Assembly (NCBI GenBank): GCA_041163945.1
Contig: JBEAQJ010000156.1
Coordinates: 1 to 29,719, forward strand
Reading direction: 5' to 3'
Origin: Roseicyclus sp041163945
Lineage (GTDB): Bacteria; Pseudomonadota; Alphaproteobacteria; Rhodobacterales; Rhodobacteraceae
Length of the DNA: 29,719 bases
Part shown: positions 16,167-22,889 of the stretch, one piece after another
Numbering within the stretch: position 1 is the first letter of the stretch
How the letters are laid out: every line of letters starts with the position of its first letter
Translations under genes and position numbers: made by a program
The notes under the pieces: generated by a model
What the model was told of the DNA's origin: nothing
Database searches by the model: none
What the model saw: the letters and a program-made list of their open reading frames with translations, nothing else

Positions 16167-17030
16167 ATGCTTCTCCACCCGCTCCCATGGCCCGACGGCA
16201 AGCGTTTGGCAGCCGCCATCACCTTTGACATCGACGCCGACAGCCTGATCCGGAATGCCCGGCCCGAGGATGGGCACCTTCGGCTGTCGCCGGTGTCGAT
16301 GGGCCGCTACGGGCCCACGGTCGCGATCCCGCGGATCCTGGCAAGCTATCGTCGCTGGGGCATCACCCAGACCTTTTTCATGCCGGCCTGGGTGATGGAA
16401 ACCTATCCTGCGACGGTGGAATTGATCCTGAAGGACGGGCACGAAATCGCGCATCATTCATGGCGCCACGAAGATCCGATGGGGCATTCGGATGAACGGG
16501 AAGCAGAGCTGTTCTACCGGGCGATGGACACCCATGTTCGCATGACCGGGCGCAAGCCACGCGGCTATCGCGCGCCGGTCTACAACGCGACCCCGGGGGT
16601 CATCGGACGGCTGATCACGGAAGGGTTCTTGTATGATTCCTCGCTCATGGCCGACGACCTGCCCTATCTGCTGCAAGCCCCCGAAGGCACCTTGATCGAG
16701 ATCCCGCCGCATTGGGGCACGGACGACTGGCCGCCCTTCGCCCATTTCGAAGAAATCGGTTATCTGATGCCGGTCCGCGCGCCGTCGGACGGGATTCGCG
16801 CCTTTGTCGAGGAATTCGAGGCTGCCCGCGCCGTGGGCGGGTTCTGGATGCCGGTTCTGCACCCGTTCCTGACCGGCCGTCTTGCCCGCTGGGCCGCCAT
16901 GGAACAATGGCTCGATCAGGTGCTGGAAGCCGGCGATGTCTGGATCGCCCCCATGGAGGAGATTGCGCGCCACGCGATGGCGCACCGCACCCTTTTGCGT
17001 ACCGACACCATCAGCAGAGATCCCGCATGA
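16167..17030 (+). CDS. NodB-fold polysaccharide deacetylase family protein (PuuE-like)
   Basis: 287-residue carbohydrate-esterase-4/NodB-fold hydrolase. The first motif is TFDIDAD (19-25, catalytic base and metal Asp), the second is HHSWRHEDP with metal histidines His97 and His101, and the third is GYRAPVYNATP. There is no signal peptide, so it is cytoplasmic, unlike peptidoglycan or chitin deacetylases. Cytoplasmic relatives include the metal-independent allantoinase PuuE and other amide/imide hydrolases. In this operon it more likely opens or deacylates a small nitrogen compound before the ureohydrolases act (inference). The ATGA overlap with the next gene implies tight coupling. Confidence 0.85.
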   Translation: MLLHPLPWPDGKRLAAAITFDIDADSLIRNARPEDGHLRLSPVSMGRYGPTVAIPRILASYRRWGITQTFFMPAWVMETYPATVELILKDGHEIAHHSWRHEDPMGHSDEREAELFYRAMDTHVRMTGRKPRGYRAPVYNATPGVIGRLITEGFLYDSSLMADDLPYLLQAPEGTLIEIPPHWGTDDWPPFAHFEEIGYLMPVRAPSDGIRAFVEEFEAARAVGGFWMPVLHPFLTGRLARWAAMEQWLDQVLEAGDVWIAPMEEIARHAMAHRTLLRTDTISRDPA

Positions 17031-18040
17031 TCCCGATTGATCCGGCCTACCTTCCCGTATCCGCGCTTGAGGTTCCGCGCTTTGCCGGGATCGCCACGAT
17101 GATGCGCCTGCCGCAGCGCACCCTGGACGCGCCCAGTGGCGCCGAGATCGGATTTCTTGGCGTTCCTTGGGACAGCGGAACAACCAACCGCCCCGGCGCG
17201 CGTCATGCGCCACGCAGTCTGCGCGACGCGTCAACCATGATCCGCATGGTCAATCAGGCGACGCGGATTGCACCGTTTCACACCGCCCGCATCGCGGATT
17301 TCGGCGACGCCGCGGTCAACCTGACCAATGTCGAGCACACGCTCGACCTGGTCAGCGGCCAGTTCGCGCGGATGAAGGCGGCGGGTGTGACCCCCTTGAT
17401 GATGGGCGGCGATCACCTGATGAGCCTTCCCGTTCTGCGGGCCATGGCCAAGGATGGGCCTTTGGGGTTTGTCCATTTCGACGCCCATACGGATCTTTTC
17501 GACGGCTACTTCGGCGGCCAGCGCTATACGCATGGAACGCCCTTTCGGCGCGCCATCGAAGAAGGGCTGCTGGACCCCGCGCGGATGATCCAGATCGGGA
17601 TCAGGGGAACCACCTACGACGGCGAAGATCGCGCCTTTGCCGCCGCCAACGGCATCCGGATCGTTCCGATCGAAGAATTCCGGGCCCGCGGCGTGGATTG
17701 CGTGATGCGCGAGGCGCGGACCATCCTTGGGGCCGGGCCAACCTATCTGTCTTTCGACATCGACGGCATCGACCCGGCACTGGCGCCGGGAACCGGAACG
17801 CCCGAAATCGGCGGCTTTACCACCTTCGAGGCGCAAGCCATGCTGCGCCTGCTCGATGGGGTGGACATCGTGGCGGCCGATCTTGTCGAAGTTTCCCCGC
17901 CCTTCGATCCGTCGGGCATGACTGCGTGGATCGGCGCCTCGGTCCTGTTCGAGATCCTTTGCATCACCGCCTGCGCTGTCGCCCGCCGGGCCGGACGCGC
18001 CCCTGTGATCTGCGAAAACCTTCCGATGGTCAGGAGCTGA
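17027..18040 (+). CDS. Ureohydrolase (arginase/agmatinase family) 1
   Basis: 337-residue manganese- or nickel-type ureohydrolase. The full binuclear-metal set is present: His130 (GGDH), Asp152-His154-Asp156 (DAHTD), and Asp244/Asp246 (FDIDGIDP), with PGTGTPEIGG following. Known members hydrolyse a guanidino group to urea (agmatine, guanidinobutyrate, guanidinopropionate, guanidine, metformin, proclavaminate) or a formimino group. The N-terminal 35 residues resemble agmatinases (FAGIATMMRLP). The ATG at 17027 overlaps the deacetylase stop. Exact substrate unknown. Confidence 0.9.
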   Translation: MIPIDPAYLPVSALEVPRFAGIATMMRLPQRTLDAPSGAEIGFLGVPWDSGTTNRPGARHAPRSLRDASTMIRMVNQATRIAPFHTARIADFGDAAVNLTNVEHTLDLVSGQFARMKAAGVTPLMMGGDHLMSLPVLRAMAKDGPLGFVHFDAHTDLFDGYFGGQRYTHGTPFRRAIEEGLLDPARMIQIGIRGTTYDGEDRAFAAANGIRIVPIEEFRARGVDCVMREARTILGAGPTYLSFDIDGIDPALAPGTGTPEIGGFTTFEAQAMLRLLDGVDIVAADLVEVSPPFDPSGMTAWIGASVLFEILCITACAVARRAGRAPVICENLPMVRS

Positions 18041-18041
18041 C

Positions 18042-19028
18042 ATGGCACATGGATACGACACCGGCCGGCTGAATTTGCCGTTTGTCGGGATTTCGACCTT
18101 TGGCAAATCGCCCTATCAACCCGACTGGTCCGCGATCGATGCAGATGTGGCCATCCTGGGGGCGCCATTCGACTTCGGCACGCAATGGCGCGCGGGCGCC
18201 CGTTTTGGTCCCCGCGCCGTGCGCGATGCGTCGACGCTGTTCAGCTTCGGCCACGCCGGCGCCTACGACCACGAGGATGATGTGACATACCTCGAAGGGA
18301 TACGCATGGTCGACATCGGCGATGCCGACATCGTGCACACCGATACCGAAACCAGCCATGCCAACATCGAAACAGGCGTGCGTGCGATCCTGAAAGCTGG
18401 CGCCCTGCCGGTCGTGATCGGTGGCGATCATTCGATCAACATCCCCTGCATCCGCGCCTTCGACGAACAAGGGCCGATCCACATCGTCCAGATCGATGCC
18501 CATCTGGATTTTGTCGATGTGCGCCACGGGGTGCGCCACGGCCATGGAAACCCGATGCGGCGCGCCGCCGAACAGGCACATGTCACCGGGCTGTCGCAAT
18601 TTGGCATCCGCAACGTATCGTCCACGGCCAGGGACGGCTACGAGGCTGCCCGCGCCATGGGCTCGGACATCTTGTCGGTGCGCCAGATTCGCAAGCTGGG
18701 GGTTGATGAAACCCTCGCCCGTATCCCGGCGGGGGTGCGGTATTATGTGACCATCGACATCGATGGCTTCGACCCGTCGATTGCGCCGGGCACCGGGACA
18801 CCATCGCACGGGGGCTTTGTGTATTACGAGGTGCTGGAACTGCTGGCGGGGCTCGCCCAACGGGGCGAGGTCGTGGGCATCGACCTGGTGGAAGTCGCGC
18901 CGGATTATGATCACACCGGCACGACAGCGATCCTTGCAGCCCAGGTCTTGCTGAACTTCATCGGGCGGATCATGCACGCGCGCCAGCGCCAAGCGCTGGG
19001 CGCACAAGACAATGGATCGACAGCCTAG
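18042..19028 (+). CDS. Ureohydrolase (arginase/agmatinase family) 2
   Basis: 328-residue second ureohydrolase, one base after the first. Its metal residues sit at nearly the same positions: His130 (GGDHSIN), Asp152-His154-Asp156 (DAHLD), and Asp239/Asp241 (IDIDGFDP). The substrate-loop sequences differ strongly (RHGVRHGHGNPMRR against GQRYTHGTPFRR), so the two may have different substrates or form a hetero-oligomer. Metformin hydrolase is a known two-gene ureohydrolase complex, though one of its subunits has lost catalytic residues, and both seem intact here. An SD-like AGGAG precedes the start. Last gene of the operon. Confidence 0.9.
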   Translation: MAHGYDTGRLNLPFVGISTFGKSPYQPDWSAIDADVAILGAPFDFGTQWRAGARFGPRAVRDASTLFSFGHAGAYDHEDDVTYLEGIRMVDIGDADIVHTDTETSHANIETGVRAILKAGALPVVIGGDHSINIPCIRAFDEQGPIHIVQIDAHLDFVDVRHGVRHGHGNPMRRAAEQAHVTGLSQFGIRNVSSTARDGYEAARAMGSDILSVRQIRKLGVDETLARIPAGVRYYVTIDIDGFDPSIAPGTGTPSHGGFVYYEVLELLAGLAQRGEVVGIDLVEVAPDYDHTGTTAILAAQVLLNFIGRIMHARQRQALGAQDNGSTA

Positions 19029-19254
19029 AATTCACTGTTCAGCCCGCGCAGACAGGCCACCCGAACCGATACGGCAGCGGTCGTGATCGTAACCTTGATG
19101 CGGAACGCACCATCAGGAACCGCCATCGCCATCCTGGCGGAGAACGGGGCCGGCGCAAGGTGCGCGGAGCCTTGCCGCAAGCGTGGCATGTCGACGGCCG
19201 CGCACCAATCCATGGCCAGCAAGCCCCCGGCGATGACCGCGCGAGACCGCAGAT
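19029..19254. other. 226-bp gap; possible decayed minus-strand frame
   Basis: No recognisable gene lies between the ureohydrolase and ROK genes, which converge here. A minus-strand frame ending at 19025 (…RIKVTITTAAVSVRVACLRG…) has coding-like composition, but I cannot assign it to a family. A CCGCCA/TGGCGG stem (19120-19140) may help end one of the converging transcripts. Confidence 0.3.
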
Positions 19255-20439
19255 CTAGATCTCTTCCAGCGCGTATTCGGCGAGGATCGGCGCTATGCCC
19301 GAGCCGATGGCGCGTGCAGAAAGCCCGATCTCGCCCGGCACGATCACCATGCCAGACAAGCCGCGATGATCGTAATGGGCATGCGCCGCCTTGGTCACGG
19401 CCGCCACCAGTTCGGCGGTCAGATCCGGCGACAGGCTGCTGTCGACGACGATGGCGTCGGGGTCGAGAAAGGCCTGCGCGGTGACGGTCGCAAAGGCGAT
19501 CTGGGGGGCGGCCACGCGCAGCCAATCGGCAAACACTGCGCGCGCGGCCTCGTCCATCGCATGCCCGTTGTAGAAGACATCCGAAATGAGCCCCGCGGCT
19601 TCGGCGCTTTCCTCAAGGTAGTGCAGCGAGGCCCCTTCAAGAAGCTGCGGGGGCTTGCCCGCGGCGCTGACCGATGTGGGGATGGAGGCGATGGCACCGG
19701 CAAGGTTCTTTTGCCCAGTGTAAAGCTTGTTGCCGATCGCGATGCCGCCGCCGATAAAGGTGCCGACGTAGAAATAGGCAAAGCAATCGTGGCCATGGCT
19801 GTTGCCCATCGCGATCTCTGCCAGACAGGCAGCCGAGGCGTCGTTGAGCGATGTGACCGGAAGGCCGAACATCTCTTCCAGCTCCAGCGCCAGATCGGCC
19901 TCGACCCAATCGGCCATCGCGCCTTCGGGGGCGCCGACGGTGGCCTCCCATGCCTCAAGCTCGTCGGGCAAGGCGATGCCGATGCCGACGACCCGCGCGC
20001 GCTGCGCCGCGGTCAGGCCATTCAAGACCTGCGTGACATCGCGCAGCATACTTTGGCGGATCGTCGGCAGATGGGGGAAATCATAGCGCTGCATGCGCTG
20101 CGCGATGATCTTGAAATCAAAGCCCATGCTGGCCACTTCGAGTGAGCGGCGCCCGACCTTGATGCCGATCGAGACCACCCCGTCGGGATCGAGCGAATAG
20201 GGGGTGGAGGGTTGGCCGATCCTACCCTTGACCGAGGCCCCGGCCCTGAGCAGCCCGTCCTCGACAAGGCGGTTCACGATCACGGTGGCCGATTGCGCGC
20301 TGAGCCCAGATGCGCGCGTCAGATCGGCCTTGCTCAACGAGCCATGCGTACGGATCAGGTCCAGAAACAGGCGCTCATTGTAAGGGCGCTTGATGCGCCC
20401 CCGCTCGATGTGCGCCGTGGCATCTCTGTCCTTTGGCAT
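19255..20439 (-). CDS. ROK-family transcriptional regulator
   Basis: 394-residue NagC/XylR-like repressor. An N-terminal winged helix (about 20-75: NERLFLDLIRTHGSLSKADL, SAQSATVIVNRLVEDGLL) precedes a ROK sugar-binding domain (SIGIKVGRRSLEV, SLNDASAACLAEIAMGN, FIGGGIAIGNKLYTG). The Cys-rich zinc motif (CxCGxxGC) normally following that block is absent, so sugar sensing may work without zinc. Third gene of the minus operon after the FucU-type gene (21-bp gap). It probably represses both divergent operons through the 39-bp palindrome at 21759-21797 (inference). Confidence 0.93.
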   Translation of the reverse strand: MPKDRDATAHIERGRIKRPYNERLFLDLIRTHGSLSKADLTRASGLSAQSATVIVNRLVEDGLLRAGASVKGRIGQPSTPYSLDPDGVVSIGIKVGRRSLEVASMGFDFKIIAQRMQRYDFPHLPTIRQSMLRDVTQVLNGLTAAQRARVVGIGIALPDELEAWEATVGAPEGAMADWVEADLALELEEMFGLPVTSLNDASAACLAEIAMGNSHGHDCFAYFYVGTFIGGGIAIGNKLYTGQKNLAGAIASIPTSVSAAGKPPQLLEGASLHYLEESAEAAGLISDVFYNGHAMDEAARAVFADWLRVAAPQIAFATVTAQAFLDPDAIVVDSSLSPDLTAELVAAVTKAAHAHYDHRGLSGMVIVPGEIGLSARAIGSGIAPILAEYALEEI

Positions 20440-20460
20440 TGGCGTTCAACCTTTTGAGCT

Positions 20461-20919
20461 TCACTGCAACCGAGGATCGGCACCGCTGCCCGGCGCCACG
20501 ACACCCTTTCGTAAGATGACATTGGCAAACAGCGCCGGTTCACTGGTCGCAATCACCGCATAGCAACGCTTTACCCGATCGTAAAAGGCCGGACCATGCG
20601 TCACCTCAATGCGCCCGCCCGTGCCCAGCGCCGCCTCCAAGATCCGCTCGATGCTGTGATGCACCGGGTCGGGGCATTGCGGCTGGTCGGGGTTGCAGGC
20701 GCGCGCGGCGGGGCGGGCGACGTCGGCGTCAAGTGGCAAGACCGACAGAACGGCGGACAAGACGCGATCCATGGTCAGACCATCGGCGCGGATCAGCCGC
20801 TGGGCATGCGCCTGTGCCGGATAGTTGCCATCAACGATCGCGATCTCGTCGCCATGGCCCATGGCGCGCAGGGTGGCCAACAGGTCCGGGCCGAGCACGG
20901 GGTCAATGCCGATCAGCAT
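20461..20919 (-). CDS. fucU: RbsD/FucU-type sugar mutarotase
   Basis: 152-residue protein of the RbsD/FucU family, which interconverts sugar anomers (fucose for FucU, ribose pyranose/furanose for RbsD). It has the N-terminal motif MGHGDEIAIVDGNYPA with the conserved His, and the FYDRVKRCYAVIATSE block seen in FucU. Its start overlaps the ATPase stop by one base. In this module it would speed the supply of the ring form the transporter or kinase uses. The FucU label rests on motif similarity; the sugar need not be fucose. Confidence 0.85.
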   Translation of the reverse strand: MLIGIDPVLGPDLLATLRAMGHGDEIAIVDGNYPAQAHAQRLIRADGLTMDRVLSAVLSVLPLDADVARPAARACNPDQPQCPDPVHHSIERILEAALGTGGRIEVTHGPAFYDRVKRCYAVIATSEPALFANVILRKGVVAPGSGADPRLQ

Positions 20920-21701
20920 CAGATGTAACTCGCATCCTTATGCACGCCTTGATTGACCCCCGTGATCATCGCCACGACATCATTGCCGCTGGCGGTCTTG
21001 GCATCGAGAACGCCCGCAATGCGCCCTTGGCGGAACACAACGATCCGGTCCACCAGATTGAAGACCTGCCGCAGGTTGTGGGAGACGATGATCACCGGCA
21101 CGCCCCTCGCCTTGAGGCTGCGGATGATGTTTTCCACCCGCGTGGTTTCCTGAATCCCCAAGGCGGCGGTCGGCTCGTCCATGATGATGAGCTTGCTACC
21201 CCAGCCCGCCGCCCGGCTGATCGCCACGCATTGCCGTTGCCCGCCGGACATGCCCGCAACGGTTTGCCTGGAATCGGGGATCTTGATCCCCGTCTGCTCG
21301 AGCAATTCTTCCGCGCGCTTTTCCATGGTCTTTTTCTTGAGCCAGGACAGCGGACCGAATTCGAAATAGACCTCTTCGCGGCCGAGAAAGATGTTCTCGG
21401 GCACGTTGAGATGATCGGCGAGCGCAAGGTTCTGATAGACCGTCTCGATGCCATGGGCGCGCGCGTCGATGGGGGCTTTGAAGCGAACGGGCTGGCCGTC
21501 GATCAGCACCTCGCCCGCCGTGGGCTGCTCAACACCGGTGATGTTGCGCACGAAGGTCGACTTGCCCGCGCCATTGTCGCCGACGATGGCGATATGCTCA
21601 TTGGCAAACATGGTGAAATTGGCATCGTTCAACGCTTGGACGCCGCCATAATGCTTTGTCAAACCACGTGTTTCGAGGATGACCCGTCGCTCGGCAGCCA
21701 T
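20919..21701 (-). CDS. Sugar ABC ATPase, single-domain FrcA-like
   Basis: 260-residue nucleotide-binding protein of the CUT2 sugar importer class. Walker A is GDNGAGKST, Q-loop VYQNLAL, signature MSGGQRQCVAISRA, Walker B LIIMDEPTAALG, H-loop VSHNL. CUT2 ATPases usually have two fused domains of about 500 residues; the one-domain form is like FrcA of the rhizobial fructose importer. It should pair with the binding protein and permease on the other strand. Confidence 0.92.
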   Translation of the reverse strand: MAAERRVILETRGLTKHYGGVQALNDANFTMFANEHIAIVGDNGAGKSTFVRNITGVEQPTAGEVLIDGQPVRFKAPIDARAHGIETVYQNLALADHLNVPENIFLGREEVYFEFGPLSWLKKKTMEKRAEELLEQTGIKIPDSRQTVAGMSGGQRQCVAISRAAGWGSKLIIMDEPTAALGIQETTRVENIIRSLKARGVPVIIVSHNLRQVFNLVDRIVVFRQGRIAGVLDAKTASGNDVVAMITGVNQGVHKDASYI

Positions 21702-21758
21702 CTTGTCTTCTCCCAGGGGCTTCCAATTCAGCCCAACAAGAGCAGCATCGCAGGGCGC

Positions 21759-21797
21759 CTGTCAATAATTAAATCAAATTGACTTAAGTATTGACAG
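21759..21797. promoter_or_regulatory. 39-bp near-perfect palindrome, probable ROK operator
   Basis: Centred at 21778, between the divergent ATPase and binding-protein genes. Outer arms are CTGTCAATA / TATTGACAG, and the core is TTAA-N-TCAA-N-TTGA-N-TTAA. 17 of 19 base pairs are symmetric. A TTGACA hexamer occurs on each strand within the outer arms, so -35 elements may overlap it, but no good -10 is apparent. Nested dyads of this AT-rich type are what a dimeric or tetrameric ROK repressor would be expected to bind (inference). Confidence 0.75.
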
Positions 21798-21874
21798 CCT
21801 GCCTGATTCTGCGTCTTTCTGAGCTCGCGTGGCCCTGCCCTTTGCGGTTCGGCCGATTTTTGGGAGGATAAAAC

Positions 21875-22810
21875 GTGAAGCTGAATATGAAACTTGCCAG
21901 CGTGGCCGTTGCCGCGTTGCTGATCGGGTCGGCCGCCAATGCCCAGGACGTGATCGGCTACATCACCAAATCCGCGACCAATGCCGGCTGGATGATGATC
22001 AACCAGGGCGCCGAGGATGCCGCCGCCGCCGAAGGCGTAACGCTGGTGGCCGTCGGCCCCGCGTTCCAGGGTGATCTGTCGAGCCAGCTTGAGGTGTTCG
22101 AGAACCTCGTGGCGCAAGGCGCTGCGGCCATCGCCGTGGCCCCCGTCGATAGCGCCGGCATCGCGCCCGCCGTAACCGATGCGATGGCCGCAGGCATTCC
22201 CGTGATCGCGGTCGACACCGGCGTTGCGGGTGCCGATGTGACCTCGTTCGTGGCAACCGACAACTATGCCGTGGCAAAGGTGCAGGGCGCGGTCGCAGCT
22301 ACGCTGATCGAAGACGGCCAGCCGATCATCTATGTTACCGGGAACCAGGCGCAATCCACCGGCCAAGAGCGTCGCAATGGCTTCATCGAAGCCTTCACCG
22401 CCGCGCGTCCGAACTCCGAGATTATCGAAGTCCCGACCGAGTGGAACAGTGAAGAGGCCCAGGAAGGCGTCGAAGCGGTGCTGAACAGCCGTCAGGACAT
22501 CGCCATGGTCGCCAACGCATGGGATGGCGGCACGATGGGCGCCATCGCAGCACTGCAGAACCTTGGTTATGGCGCAGGCGATGTGAAGCTCGTGGGCTTT
22601 GACGGCGCCAGCGATGCGATCGTCGCGATGCGCGAAGGTTGGGTGCATGCCAACACCGCGCAGATGCTCTATCAGATGGGCTATCAGGGTGTCCGCGCCG
22701 CCGCCGCCGCTGCACGCGGCGAGACGGTTTCGCCCCGCATCGACACGGGCTTCTTCCTCGTGACGCCCTCGACCGCCGCTGTCTACAGCGAGATGGTCGG
22801 CATCCAGTAA
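21875..22810 (+). CDS. Sugar-binding protein, CUT2 ABC importer
   Basis: 311-residue periplasmic receptor (periplasmic_binding_4 / RbsB-FrcB type). The signal peptide spans residues 1-23 (KLASVAVAALLIGSAANA, then QD). The fold markers are YITKSATNAGWMMINQGA, GVTLVAVGP, the VAPVDSAGIAPAV loop, IPVIAVDTGV, ATDNYAVAK and the hinge WDGGTMGAIAAL. The start is GTG at 21875, with GGGAGG 7 bases upstream; the ATG at 21887 is 19 bases from it and less likely. Sugar not determinable. Confidence 0.9.
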   Translation: MKLNMKLASVAVAALLIGSAANAQDVIGYITKSATNAGWMMINQGAEDAAAAEGVTLVAVGPAFQGDLSSQLEVFENLVAQGAAAIAVAPVDSAGIAPAVTDAMAAGIPVIAVDTGVAGADVTSFVATDNYAVAKVQGAVAATLIEDGQPIIYVTGNQAQSTGQERRNGFIEAFTAARPNSEIIEVPTEWNSEEAQEGVEAVLNSRQDIAMVANAWDGGTMGAIAALQNLGYGAGDVKLVGFDGASDAIVAMREGWVHANTAQMLYQMGYQGVRAAAAAARGETVSPRIDTGFFLVTPSTAAVYSEMVGIQ

Positions 22811-22829
22811 ACCAAGATATGGTCCTGAA

Positions 22830-22858
22830 GGGGCGCGCAGATGTGCGCGCCCTTTTTT
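22830..22858 (+). terminator. Intrinsic terminator inside the sugar operon
   Basis: Perfect 9-bp stem (GGGCGCGCA / TGCGCGCCC, 22831-22839 with 22844-22852), a 4-base loop and six Ts, 20 bases after the binding-protein stop. The permease follows within 40 bases, so this probably terminates part of the transcripts and yields more binding protein than membrane subunit. Confidence 0.85.
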
Positions 22859-22889
22859 GCAACCCTCAAATTTGGTCGATGAAAAAACG

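Noticed and set aside
21791..21796. TTGACA as the -35 box of a firm plus-strand promoter
   Set aside because: No acceptable -10 hexamer lies 16-18 bases downstream; the hexamer is explained equally well as part of the palindrome arm.
22857..22889. Upstream TTG start for the sugar permease
   Set aside because: It would begin inside the T-tract of the intrinsic terminator and lacks a Shine-Dalgarno; the ATG at 22890 gives a normal family N-terminus.
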